A stretch of DNA of 64,000 nt from Siphonodentalium dalli (GCA_032622095.1 CP136064.1:190203794-190267793); one strand, 5' to 3'; positions 21,018-32,718 are shown, counted from the stretch's first letter. Translations and numbers: made by a program. Notes: generated by a model from the sequence alone, not told the origin.

Positions 21018-21789
21018 AGGAAGGCGAATTTTGTTACAATATCTTGCACTATATTTCATCAATGGCGGGTTTTGGTAAATTTTTACCCCATTCAATCTCA
21101 TACAAAATTTATAGCACTCGATCTATTTTATCAGAGGCTGCTTTTTGGTAATGTTTTGCACTATTCAAATCTCGCACAAAATCCCATGTGTACATTGTCC
21201 TGTATTTTTTATAATTTGTTTTATATATCAGTTCGTTTCATCCCATATTTTAGTTGCGGGAGGTAGCGTCTGTTTCACAGCATCACCCATAGAGACAAGT
21301 TGACGTCACAGACATGATGCACCATTCGTTCGCAATATGGACACCCAATAATTTAGTTGGTTGTTTGATTACGACATGTTCAAGATCGAAAATTGGGATC
21401 GTCAAGGTCGGTCTCGGAATATTGTTAAATGGACACAACTCGTTTAAACCTCAAACAGTACGTATACCTAATATGGAAGTCGGAACAATGCAGGTCGATA
21501 AATACACGAAACACCGTTATACTCTAAAAATAGTCTTATCGAAATCACATTAATTTGACAGCTGTTTTCAATTATTTTTTCTCACAGATTGAGACAAACG
21601 CTCTTTATGCGTACCGTATAAGGAATATATAAACAATGAACGCTCGATCTTTATTGTCTCGTGCTGATTAATTTTCCGAAAACAATATGACTTGAATAAG
21701 TCACGACATGATATGTATACATTTCATGTATTTCTCGACACATTTTGACCCCGAACGGGGCCTGACGAGGAGGGTATGTTCTTTGGCCT

Positions 21790-21861
21790 GGGGATGTAGC
21801 TCAGTTGTAGAGCGTTCGCTTTGCATGTGAAAGGCCCCGGGTTCGATCCCCGGCATCTCCA
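21790..21861 (+). tRNA. tRNA-Ala-TGC: tRNA-Ala(TGC), unit 15 gene 1, G18T variant
   Basis: G18T at 21806; the rightmost copy carrying this allele in the window. Confidence 0.9.
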
Positions 21862-22101
21862 GCACAGTGCTTTCTTTTTATTTGTATGTATGAAGTTTTA
21901 ATTGCACATGCCGCTGTTATGACTGACTGTCGTGATTTCATATACTGGAAAGTCACCATTTGTGAATCGAAACGTTCCGTCCTATATGCATAGCTATTAA
22001 ATCACAACAAAGCAAATTTACCACTTCATCTGACTTCTCATCGAATAATAAATAGCTGTCTAATGTAGTCTCCAAACTTTGACGGACAAATTCTATCAGT
22101 T

Positions 22102-22173
22102 GGGGATGTAGCTCAGTGGTAGAGCGTTCGCTTTGCATGTGAAAGGCCCCGGGTTCGATCCCCGGCATCTCCA
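22102..22173 (+). tRNA. tRNA-Ala-TGC: tRNA-Ala(TGC), unit 15 gene 2
   Basis: Consensus copy. Confidence 0.97.
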
Positions 22174-22467
22174 AGAAATACTTTTGCACGAAAGTTAAAA
22201 TTCGATTATGACGGTTTTGGTGATATTAATGGATGCAAATAATAGAAACAGCTTTCCCCATCGTTTTTCCGCGTGAAATCACGAAAACGAAAAAATTACT
22301 TTTCTGTATGCTCCGATGATATGCTCCGATGCTCCGTGGTATTGTCCTTATATTGCAGTGTAATTTCTATCATTTTATATTGAGATTAACATACTTCTTT
22401 TTTTTCGTGGGAAATCAAAGGATTTATTATTTGTCGACAATAATATGGCCTTGCAATTTTACGGGCC

Positions 22468-22539
22468 GGGGATGTAGCTCAGTGGTAGAGCGTTCGCTTC
22501 GCATGTGAAAGGCCCCGGGTTCAATCCCCGGCATCTCCA
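22468..22539 (+). tRNA. tRNA-Ala-CGC: tRNA-Ala(CGC), unit 15 gene 3
   Basis: Consensus copy. Confidence 0.97.
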
Positions 22540-23311
22540 AGGAAGGCGAATTTTGTTACAATATCTTGCACTATATTTCATCAATGGCGGGTTTTGGTAA
22601 ATTTTTACCCCATTCAATCTCATACAAAATTTATAGCACTCGATCTATTTTATCAGAGGCTGCTTTTTGGTAATGTTTTGCACTATTCAAATCTCGCACA
22701 AAATCCCATGTGTACATTGTCCTGTATTTTTTATAATTTGTTTTATATATCAGTTCGTTTCATCCCATATTTTAGTTGCGGGAGGTAGCGTCTGTTTCAC
22801 AGCATCACCCATAGAGACAAGTTGACGTCACAGACATGATGCACCATTCGTTCGCAATATGGACACCCAATAATTTAGTTGGTTGTTTGATTACGACATG
22901 TTCAAGATCGAAAATTGGGATCGTCAAGGTCGGTCTCGGAATATTGTTAAATGGACACAACTCGTTTAAACCTCAAACAGTACGTATACCTAATATGGAA
23001 GTCGGAACAATGCAGGTCGATAAATACACGAAACACCGTTATACTCTAAAAATAGTCTTATCGAAATCACATTAATTTGACAGCTGTTTTCAATTATTTT
23101 TTCTCACAGATTGAGACAAACGCTCTTTATGCGTACCGTATAAGGAATATATAAACAATGAACGCTCGATCTTTATTGTCTCGTGCTGATTAATTTTCCG
23201 AAAACAATATGACTTGAATAAGTCACGACATGATATGTATACATTTCATGTATTTCTCGACACATTTTGACCCCGAACCGGGCCTGACGAGGAGGGTATG
23301 TTCTTTGGTCT

Positions 23312-23383
23312 GGGGATGTAGCTCAGTGGTAGAGCGTTCGCTTTGCATGTGAAAGGCCCCGGGTTCGATCCCCGGCATCTCCA
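23312..23383 (+). tRNA. tRNA-Ala-TGC: tRNA-Ala(TGC), unit 16 gene 1
   Basis: Consensus copy. Confidence 0.97.
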
Positions 23384-23623
23384 GCACAGTGCTTTCTTTT
23401 TATTTGTATGTATGAAGTTTTAATTGCACATGCCGCTGTTATGACTGACTGTCGTGATTTCATATACTGGAAAGTCACCATTTGTGAATCGAAACGTTCC
23501 GTCCTATATGCATAGCTATTAAATCACAACAAAGCAAATTTACCACTTCATCTGACTTCTCATCGAATAATAAATAGCTGTCTAATGTAGTCTCCAAACT
23601 TTGACGGACAAATTCTATCAGTT

Positions 23624-23695
23624 GGGGATGTAGCTCAGTGGTAGAGCGTTCGCTTTGCATGTGAAAGGCCCCGGGTTCGATCCCCGGCATCTCCA
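23624..23695 (+). tRNA. tRNA-Ala-TGC: tRNA-Ala(TGC), unit 16 gene 2
   Basis: Consensus copy. Confidence 0.97.
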
Positions 23696-23989
23696 AGAAA
23701 TACTTTTGCACGAAAGTTAAAATTCGATTATGACGGTTTTGGTGATATTAATGGATGTAAATAATAGAAACAGCTTTCCCCATCGTTTTTCCGCGTGAAA
23801 TCACGAAAACGAAAAAATTACTTTTCTGTATGCTCCGATGATATGCTCCGATGCTCCGTGGTATTGTCCTTATATTGCAGTGTAATTTCTATCATTTTAT
23901 ATTGAGATTAACATACTTCTTTTTTTTCGTGGGAAATCAAAGGATTTATTATTTGTCGACAATAATATGGCCTTGCAATTTTACGGGCC

Positions 23990-24061
23990 GGGAATGTAGC
24001 TCAGTGGTAGAGCGTTCGCTTCGCATGTGAAAGGCCCCGGGTTCAATCCCCGGCATCTCCA
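23990..24061 (+). tRNA. tRNA-Ala-CGC: tRNA-Ala(CGC), unit 16 gene 3, G4A variant
   Basis: G4A at 23993 gives an A4-C69 mismatch; last copy with this allele in the window. Confidence 0.9.
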
Positions 24062-24833
24062 AGGAAGGCGAATTTTGTTACAATATCTTGCACTATATTT
24101 CATCAATGGCGGGTTTTGGTAAATTTTTACCCCATTCAATCTCATACAAAATTTATAGCACTCGATCTATTTTATCAGAGGCTGCTTTTTGGTAATGTTT
24201 TGCACTATTCAAATCTCGCACAAAATCCCATGTGTACATTGTCCTGTATTTTTTATAATTTGTTTTATATATCAGTTCGTTTCATCCCATATTTTAGTTG
24301 CGGGAGGTAGCGTCTGTTTCACAGCATCACCCATAGAGACAAGTTGACGTCACAGACATGATGCACCATTCGTTCGCAATATGGACACCCAATAATTTAG
24401 TTGGTTGTTTGATTACGACATGTTCAAGATCGAAAATTGGGATCGTCAAGGTCGGTCTCGGAATATTGTTAAATGGACACAACTCGTTTAAACCTCAAAC
24501 AGTACGTATACCTAATATGGAAGTCGGAACAATGCAGGTCGATAAATACACGAAACACCGTTATACTCTAAAAATAGTCTTATCGAAATCACATTAATTT
24601 GACAGCTGTTTTCAATTATTTTTTCTCACAGATTGAGACAAACGCTCTTTATGCGTACCGTATAAGGAATATATAAACAATGAACGCTCGATCTTTATTG
24701 TCTCGTGCTGATTAATTTTCCGAAAACAATATGACTTGAATAAGTCACGACATGATATGTATACATTTCATGTATTTCTCGACACATTTTGACCCCGAAC
24801 CGGGCCTCACGAGGAGGGTGTGTTCTTTGGCCT

Positions 24834-24905
24834 GGGGATGTAGCTCAGTGGTAGAGCGTTCGCTTTGCATGTGAAAGGCCCCGGGTTCGATCCCCGGCAT
24901 CTCCA
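24834..24905 (+). tRNA. tRNA-Ala-TGC: tRNA-Ala(TGC), unit 17 gene 1
   Basis: Consensus copy. Confidence 0.97.
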
Positions 24906-25145
24906 GCACAGTGCTTTCTTTTTATTTGTATGTATGAAGTTTTAATTGCACATGCCGCTGTTATGACTGACTGTCGTGATTTCATATACTGGAAAGTCAC
25001 CATTTGTGAATCGAAACGTTCCGTCCTATATGCATAGCTATTAAATCACAACAAAGCAAATTTACCACTTCATCTGACTTCTCATCGAATAATAAATAGC
25101 TGTCTAATGTAGTCTCCAAACTTTGACGGACAAATTCTATCAGTT

Positions 25146-25217
25146 GGGGATGTAGCTCAGTGGTAGAGCGTTCGCTTTGCATGTGAAAGGCCCCGGGTTC
25201 GATCCCCGGCATCTCCA
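25146..25217 (+). tRNA. tRNA-Ala-TGC: tRNA-Ala(TGC), unit 17 gene 2
   Basis: Consensus copy. Confidence 0.97.
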
Positions 25218-25511
25218 AGAAATACTTTTGCACGAAAGTTAAAATTCGATTATGACGGTTTTGGTGATATTAATGGATGTAAATAATAGAAACAGCTTTC
25301 CCCATCGTTTTTCCGCGTGAAATCACGAAAACGAAAAAATTACTTTTCTGTATGCTCCGATGATATGCTCCGATGCTCCGTGGTATTGTCCTTATATTGC
25401 AGTGTAATTTCTATCATTTTATATTGAGATTAACATACTTCTTTTTTTTCGTGGGAAATCAAAGGATTTATTATTTGTCGACAATAATATGGCCTTGCAA
25501 TTTTACGGGCC

Positions 25512-25583
25512 GGGGATGTAGCTCAGTGGTAGAGCGTTCGCTTCGCATGTGAAAGGCCCCGGGTTCAATCCCCGGCATCTCCA
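25512..25583 (+). tRNA. tRNA-Ala-CGC: tRNA-Ala(CGC), unit 17 gene 3
   Basis: Consensus copy. Confidence 0.97.
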
Positions 25584-26355
25584 AGGAAGGCGAATTTTGT
25601 TACAATATCTTGCACTATATTTCATCAATGGCGGGTTTTGGTAAATTTTTACCCCATTCAATCTCATACAAAATTTATAGCACTCGATCTATTTTATCAG
25701 AGGCTGCTTTTTGGTAATGTTTTGCACTATTCAAATCTCGCACAAAATCCCATGTGTACATTGTCCTGTATTTTTTATAATTTGTTTTATATATCAGTTC
25801 GTTTCATCCCATATTTTAGTTGCGGGAGGTAGCGTCTGTTTCACAGCATCACCCATAGAGACAAGTTGACGTCACAGACATGATGCACCATTCGTTCGCA
25901 ATATGGACACCCAATAATTTAGTTGGTTGTTTGATTACGACATGTTCAAGATCGAAAATTGGGATCGTCAAGGTCGGTCTCGGAATATTGTTAAATGGAC
26001 ACAACTCGTTTAAACCTCAAACAGTACGTATACCTAATATGGAAGTCGGAACAATGCAGGTCGATAAATACACGAAACACCGTTATACTCTAAAAATAGT
26101 CTTATCGAAATCACATTAATTTGACAGCTGTTTTCAATTATTTTTTCTCACAGATTGAGACAAACGCTCTTTATGCGTACCATATAAGGAATATATAAAC
26201 AATGAACGCTCGATCTTTATTGTCTCGTGCTGATTAATTTTCCGAAAACAATATGACTTGAATAAGTCACGACATGATATGTATACATTTCATGTATTTC
26301 TCGACACATTTTGACCCCGAACCGGGCCTGACGAGGAGGGTGTGTTCTTTGGCCT

Positions 26356-26427
26356 GGGGATGTAGCTCAGTGGTAGAGCGTTCGCTTTGCATGTGAAAGG
26401 CCCCGGGTTCGATCCCCGGCATCTCCA
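26356..26427 (+). tRNA. tRNA-Ala-TGC: tRNA-Ala(TGC), unit 18 gene 1
   Basis: Consensus copy. Confidence 0.97.
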
Positions 26428-26667
26428 GCACAGTGCTTTCTTTTTATTTGTATGTATGAAGTTTTAATTGCACATGCCGCTGTTATGACTGACTGTCGTG
26501 ATTTCATATACTGGAAAGTCACCATTTGTGAATCGAAACGTTCCGTCCTATATGCATAGCTATTAAATCACAACAAAGCAAATTTACCACTTCATCTGAC
26601 TTCTCATCGAATAATAAATAGCTGTCTAATGTAGTCTCCAAACTTTGAAGGACAAATTCTATCAGTT

Positions 26668-26739
26668 GGGGATGTAGCTCAGTGGTAGAGCGTTCGCTTT
26701 GCATGTGAAAGGCCCCGGGTTCGATCCCCGGCATCTCCA
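26668..26739 (+). tRNA. tRNA-Ala-TGC: tRNA-Ala(TGC), unit 18 gene 2
   Basis: Consensus copy. Confidence 0.97.
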
Positions 26740-27025
26740 AGAAATACTTTTGCACGAAAGTTAAAATTCGATTATGACGGTTTTGGTGATATTAATGGAT
26801 GTAAATAATAGAAACAGCTTTCCCCATCGTTTTTCCGCGTGAAATCACGAAAACGAAAAAATTACTTTTCTGTATGCTCCGATGATATGCTCCGTGGTAT
26901 TGTCCTTATATCGCAGTGTAATTTCTATCATTTTATATTGAGATTAACATACTTCTTTTTTTTCGTGGGAAATCAAAGGATTTATTATTTGTCGACAATA
27001 ATATGGCCTTGCAATTTTACGGGCC

Positions 27026-27097
27026 GGGGATGTAGCTCAGTGGTAGAGCGTTCGCTTCGCATGTGAAAGGCCCCGGGTTCAATCCCCGGCATCTCCA
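27026..27097 (+). tRNA. tRNA-Ala-CGC: tRNA-Ala(CGC), unit 18 gene 3
   Basis: Consensus copy; the spacer before it is 8 bp shorter. Confidence 0.97.
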
Positions 27098-27869
27098 AGG
27101 AAGGCGAATTTTGTTACAATATCTTGCACTATATTTCATCAATGGCGGGTTTTGGTAAATTTTTACCCCATTCAATCTCATACAAAATTTATAGCACTCG
27201 ATCTATTTTATCAGAGGCTGCTTTTTGGTAATGTTTTGCACTATTCAAATCTCGCACAAAATCCCATGTGTACATTGTCCTGTATTTTTTATAATTTGTT
27301 TTATATATCAGTTCGTTTCATCCCATATTTTAGTTGCGGGAGGTAGCGTCTGTTTCACAGCATCACCCATAGAGACAAGTTGACGTCACAGACATGATGC
27401 ACCATTCGTTCGCAATATGGACACCCAATAATTTAGTTGGTTGTTTGATTACGACATGTTCAAGATCGAAAATTGGGATCGTCAAGGTCGGTCTCGGAAT
27501 ATTGTTAAATGGACATAACTCGTTTAAACCTCAAACAGTACGTATACCTAATATGGAAGTCGGAACAATGCAGGTCGATAAATACACGAAACACCGTTAT
27601 ACTCTAAAAATAGTCTTATCGAAATCACATTAATTTGACAGCTGTTTTCAATTATTTTTTCTCACAGATTGAGACAAACGCTCTTTATGCGTACCGTATA
27701 AGGAATATATAAACAATGAACGCTCGATCTTTATTGTCTCGTGCTGATTAATTTTCCGAAAACAATATGACTTGAATAAGTCACGACATGATATGTATAC
27801 ATTTCATGTATTTCTCGACACATTTTGACCCCGAACGGGGCCTGACGAGGAGGGTATGTTCTTTGGCCT

Positions 27870-27941
27870 GGGGATGTAGCTCAGTGGTAGAGCGTTCGCT
27901 TTGCATGTGAAAGGCCCCGGGTTCGATCCCCGGCATCTCCA
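27870..27941 (+). tRNA. tRNA-Ala-TGC: tRNA-Ala(TGC), unit 19 gene 1
   Basis: Consensus copy. Confidence 0.97.
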
Positions 27942-28181
27942 GCACAGTGCTTTCTTTTTATTTGTATGTATGAAGTTTTAATTGCACATGCCGCTGTTAT
28001 GACTGACTGTCGTGATTTCATATACTGGAAAGTCACCATTTGTGAATCGAAACGTTCCGTCCTATATGCATAGCTATTAAATCACAACAAAGCAAATTTA
28101 CCACTTCATCTGACTTCTCATCGAATAATAAATAGCTGTCTAATGTAGTCTCCAAACTTTGACGGACAAATTCTATCAGTT

Positions 28182-28240
28182 GGGGATGTAGCTCAGTGGT
28201 AGAGCGTTCGCTTTGCATGTGAAAGGCCCCGGCATCTCCA
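28182..28240 (+). pseudogene. tRNA-Ala(TGC) pseudogene, unit 19 gene 2, T arm deleted
   Basis: Only 59 nt remain. The 13 bp lost equal one copy of CCCCGG plus the T loop between the two CCCCGG repeats formed by the T-stem halves and their neighbours, a clean deletion between 6 bp direct repeats. The B box and T arm are gone, so neither TFIIIC binding nor normal folding is expected. The acceptor, D and anticodon arms are intact. T-armless tRNAs exist in some mitochondria, but nothing suggests that here. Confidence 0.93.
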
Positions 28241-28534
28241 AGAAATACTTTTGCACGAAAGTTAAAATTCGATTATGACGGTTTTGGTGATATTAATGGA
28301 TGTAAATAATAGAAACAGCTTTCCCCATCGTTTTTCCGCGTGAAATCACGAAAACGAAAAAATTACTTTTCTGTATGCTCCGATGATATGCTCCGATGCT
28401 CCGTGGTATTGTCCTTATATTGCAGTGTAATTTCTATCATTTTATATTGAGATTAACATACTTCTTTTTTTTCGTGGGAAATCAAAGGATTTATTATTTG
28501 TCGACAATAATATGGCCTTGCAATTTTACGGGCC

Positions 28535-28606
28535 GGGGATGTAGCTCAGTGGTAGAGCGTTCGCTTCGCATGTGAAAGGCCCCGGGTTCAATCCCCGGCA
28601 TCTCCA
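28535..28606 (+). tRNA. tRNA-Ala-CGC: tRNA-Ala(CGC), unit 19 gene 3
   Basis: Consensus copy. Confidence 0.97.
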
Positions 28607-29378
28607 AGGAAGGCGAATTTTGTTACAATATCTTGCACTATATTTCATCAATGGCGGGTTTTGGTAAATTTTTACCCCATTCAATCTCATACAAAATTTA
28701 TAGCACTCGATCTATTTTATCAGAGGCTGCTTTTTGGTAATGTTTTGCACTATTCAAATCTCGCACAAAATCCCATGTGTACATTGTCCTGTATTTTTTA
28801 TAATTTGTTTTATATATCAGTTCGTTTCATCCCATATTTTAGTTGCGGGAGGTAGCGTCTGTTTCACAGCATCACCCATAGAGACAAGTTGACGTCACAG
28901 ACATGATGCACCATTCGTTCGCAATATGGACACCCAATAATTTAGTTGGTTGTTTGATTACGACATGTTCAAGATCGAAAATTGGGATCGTCAAGGTCGG
29001 TCTCGGAATATTGTTAAATGGACACAACTCGTTTAAACCTCAAACAGTACGTATACCTAATATGGAAGTCGGAACAATGCAGGTCGATAAATACACGAAA
29101 CACCGTTATACTCTAAAAATAGTCTTATCGAAATCACATTAATTTGACAGCTGTTTTCAATTATTTTTTCTCACAGATTGAGACAAACGCTCTTTATGCG
29201 TACCATATAAGGAATATATAAACAATGAACGCTCGATCTTTATTGTCTCGTGCTGATTAATTTTCCGAAAACAATATGACTTGAATAAGTCACGACATGA
29301 TATGTATACATTTCATGTATTTCTCGACACATTTTGACCCCGAACCGGGCCTGACGAGGAGGGTGTGTTCTTTGGCCT

Positions 29379-29450
29379 GGGGATGTAGCTCAGTGGTAGA
29401 GCGTTCGCTTTGCATGTGAAAGGCCCCGGGTTCGATCCCCGGCATCTCCA
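29379..29450 (+). tRNA. tRNA-Ala-TGC: tRNA-Ala(TGC), unit 20 gene 1
   Basis: Consensus copy. Confidence 0.97.
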
Positions 29451-29690
29451 GCACAGTGCTTTCTTTTTATTTGTATGTATGAAGTTTTAATTGCACATGC
29501 CGCTGTTATGACTGACTGTCGTGATTTCATATACTGGAAAGTCACCATTTGTGAATCGAAACGTTCCGTCCTATATGCATAGCTATTAAATCACAACAAA
29601 GCAAATTTACCACTTCATCTGACTTCTCATCGAATAATAAATAGCTGTCTAATGTAGTCTCCAAACTTTGACGGACAAATTCTATCAGTT

Positions 29691-29762
29691 GGGGATGTAG
29701 CTCAGTGGTAGAGCGTTCGCTTTGCATGTGAAAGGCCCCGGGTTCGATCCCCGGCATCTCCA
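29691..29762 (+). tRNA. tRNA-Ala-TGC: tRNA-Ala(TGC), unit 20 gene 2
   Basis: Consensus copy. Confidence 0.97.
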
Positions 29763-30048
29763 AGAAATACTTTTGCACGAAAGTTAAAATTCGATTATGA
29801 CGGTTTTGGTGATATTAATGGATGTAAATAATAGAAACAGCTTTCCCCATCGTTTTTCCGCGTGAAATCACGAAAACGAAAAAATTACTTTTCTGTATGC
29901 TCCGATGATATGCTCCGTGGTATTGTCCTTATATCGCAGTGTAATTTCTATCATTTTATATTGAGATTAACATACTTCTTTTTTTTCGTGGGAAATCAAA
30001 GGATTTATTATTTGTCGACAATAATATGGCCTTGCAATTTTACGGGCC

Positions 30049-30120
30049 GGGGATGTAGCTCAGTGGTAGAGCGTTCGCTTCGCATGTGAAAGGCCCCGGG
30101 TTCAATCCCCGGCATCTCCA
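30049..30120 (+). tRNA. tRNA-Ala-CGC: tRNA-Ala(CGC), unit 20 gene 3
   Basis: Consensus copy. Confidence 0.97.
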
Positions 30121-30892
30121 AGGAAGGCGAATTTTGTTACAATATCTTGCACTATATTTCATCAATGGCGGGTTTTGGTAAATTTTTACCCCATTCAATC
30201 TCATACAAAATTTATAGCACTCGATCTATTTTATCAGAGGCTGCTTTTTGGTAATGTTTTGCACTATTCAAATCTCGCACAAAATCCCATGTGTACATTG
30301 TCCTGTATTTTTTATAATTTGTTTTATATATCAGTTCGTTTCATCCCATATTTTAGTTGCGGGAGGTAGCGTCTGTTTCACAGCATCACCCATAGAGACA
30401 AGTTGACGTCACAGACATGATGCACCATTCGTTCGCAATATGGACACCCAATAATTTAGTTGGTTGTTTGATTACGACATGTTCAAGATCGAAAATTGGG
30501 ATCGTCAAGGTCGGTCTCGGAATATTGTTAAATGGACACAACTCGTTTAAACCTCAAACAGTACGTATACCTAATATGGAAGTCGGAACAATGCAGGTCG
30601 ATAAATACACGAAACACCGTTATACTCTAAAAATAGTCTTATCGAAATCACATTAATTTGACAGCTGTTTTCAATTATTTTTTCTCACAGATTGAGACAA
30701 ACGCTCTTTATGCGTACCGTATAAGGAATATATAAACAATGAACGCTCGATCTTTATTGTCTCGTGCTGATTAATTTTCCGAAAACAATATGACTTGAAT
30801 AAGTCACGACATGATATGTATACATTTCATGTATTTCTCGACACATTTTGACCCCGAACGGGGCCTGACGAGGAGGGTATGTTCTTTGGCCT

Positions 30893-30964
30893 GGGGATGT
30901 AGCTCAGTGGTAGAGCGTTCGCTTTGCATGTGAAAGGCCCCGGGTTCGATCCCCGGCATCTCCA
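30893..30964 (+). tRNA. tRNA-Ala-TGC: tRNA-Ala(TGC), unit 21 gene 1
   Basis: Consensus copy. Confidence 0.97.
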
Positions 30965-31204
30965 GCACAGTGCTTTCTTTTTATTTGTATGTATGAAGTT
31001 TTAATTGCACATGCCGCTGTTATGACTGACTGTCGTGATTTCATATACTGGAAAGTCACCATTTGTGAATCGAAACGTTCCATCCTATATGCATAGCTAT
31101 TAAATCACAACAAAGCAAATTTACCACTTCATCTGACTTCTCATCGAATAATAAATAGCTGTCTAATGTAGTCTCCAAACTTTGACGGACAAATTCTATC
31201 AGTT

Positions 31205-31276
31205 GGGGATGTAGCTCAGTGGTAGAGCGTTCGCTTTGCATGTGAAAGGCCCCGGGTTCGATCCCCGGCATCTCCA
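31205..31276 (+). tRNA. tRNA-Ala-TGC: tRNA-Ala(TGC), unit 21 gene 2
   Basis: Consensus copy. Confidence 0.97.
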
Positions 31277-31562
31277 AGAAATACTTTTGCACGAAAGTTA
31301 AAATTCGATTATGACGGTTTTGGTGATATTAATGGATGTAAATAATAGAAACAGCTTTCCCCATCGTTTTTCCGCGTGAAATCACGAAAACGAAAAAATT
31401 ACTTTTCTGTATGCTCCGATGATATGCTCCGTGGTATTGTCCTTATATCGCAGTGTAATTTCTATCATTTTATATTGAGATTAACATACTTCTTTTTTTT
31501 CGTGGGAAATCAAAGGATTTATTATTTGTCGACAATAATATGGCCTTGCAATTTTACGGGCC

Positions 31563-31634
31563 GGGGATGTAGCTCAGTGGTAGAGCGTTCGCTTCGCATG
31601 TGAAAGGCCCCGGGTTCAATCCCCGGCATCTCCA
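31563..31634 (+). tRNA. tRNA-Ala-CGC: tRNA-Ala(CGC), unit 21 gene 3
   Basis: Consensus copy. Confidence 0.97.
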
Positions 31635-32406
31635 AGGAAGGCGAATTTTGTTACAATATCTTGCACTATATTTCATCAATGGCGGGTTTTGGTAAATTTT
31701 TACCCCATTCAATCTCATACAAAATTTATAGCACTCGATCTATTTTATCAGAGGCTGCTTTTTGGTAATGTTTTGCACTATTCAAATCTCGCACAAAATC
31801 CCATGTGTACATTGTCCTGTATTTTTTATAATTTGTTTTATATATCAGTTCGTTTCATCCCATATTTTAGTTGCGGGAGGTAGCGTCTGTTTCACAGCAT
31901 CACCCATAGAGACAAGTTGACGTCACAGACATGATGCACCATTCGTTCGCAATATGGACACCCAATAATTTAGTTGGTTGTTTGATTACGACATGTTCAA
32001 GATCGAAAATTGGGATCGTCAAGGTCGGTCTCGGAATATTGTTAAATGGACACAACTCGTTTAAACCTCAAACAGTACGTATACCTAATATGGAAGTCGG
32101 AACAATGCAGGTCGATAAATACACGAAACACCGTTATACTCTAAAAATAGTCTTATCGAAATCACATTAATTTGACAGCTGTTTTCAATTATTTTTTCTC
32201 ACAGATTGAGACAAACGCTCTTTATGCGTACCGTATAAGGAATATATAAACAATGAACGCTCGATCTTTATTGTCTCGTGCTGATTAATTTTCCGAAAAC
32301 AATATGACTTGAATAAGTCACGACATGATATGTATACATTTCATGTATTTCTCGACACATTTTGACCCCGAACGGGGCCTGACGAGGAGGGTATGTTCTT
32401 TGGCCT

Positions 32407-32478
32407 GGGGATGTAGCTCAGTGGTAGAGCGTTCGCTTTGCATGTGAAAGGCCCCGGGTTCGATCCCCGGCATCTCCA
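32407..32478 (+). tRNA. tRNA-Ala-TGC: tRNA-Ala(TGC), unit 22 gene 1
   Basis: Consensus copy. Confidence 0.97.
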
Positions 32479-32718
32479 GCACAGTGCTTTCTTTTTATTT
32501 GTATGTATGAAGTTTTAATTGCACATGCCGCTGTTATGACTGACTGTCGTGATTTCATATACTGGAAAGTCACCATTTGTGAATCGAAACGTTCCATCCT
32601 ATATGCATAGCTATTAAATCACAACAAAGCAAATTTACCACTTCATCTGACTTCTCATCGAATAATAAATAGCTGTCTAATGTAGTCTCCAAACTTTGAC
32701 GGACAAATTCTATCAGTT

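Larger units (their letters stand above)
19786..21307 (+). repeat. Array unit 14
   Basis: Haplotype CATGGCTTA (type C). Confidence 0.95.
21308..22829 (+). repeat. Array unit 15
   Basis: Haplotype GACTGCCTG (type B). Confidence 0.95.
22830..24351 (+). repeat. Array unit 16
   Basis: Haplotype CATGGCTTA (type C). Confidence 0.95.
24352..25873 (+). repeat. Array unit 17
   Basis: Haplotype CGCGGCTTG (type D: C450, G469, C896). Private G to C at 24808, 26 bp upstream of gene 1. Confidence 0.95.
25874..27387 (+). repeat. Array unit 18 (8 bp shorter)
   Basis: Haplotype CGCGGCTCG. One ATGCTCCG octamer is missing. Also G to A at 26182 (shared with unit 20) and a private C to A at 26649. Confidence 0.95.
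27388..28896 (+). repeat. Array unit 19 (13 bp shorter)
   Basis: Haplotype GACGGCTTG: type B-like left marks without G18T. Gene 2 has lost its T arm. Private C to T at 27516. Confidence 0.95.
28897..30410 (+). repeat. Array unit 20 (8 bp shorter)
   Basis: Haplotype CGCGGCTCG with the octamer deletion and G to A at 29205; matches unit 18 apart from that unit's private change. Confidence 0.95.
30411..31924 (+). repeat. Array unit 21 (mosaic, 8 bp shorter)
   Basis: Haplotype GACGACTCG. The left half (G450, A469, A672) matches unit 22; the right half (C1047 and octamer deletion) matches units 18 and 20. The switch lies between unit positions 672 and about 1012. Confidence 0.95.

Noticed and set aside
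26839-27066. 75-codon + strand ORF seen only in units 18, 20 and 21
   Set aside because: It opens only because the 8 bp octamer deletion shifts the frame, and it ends inside tRNA gene 3 read in sense.
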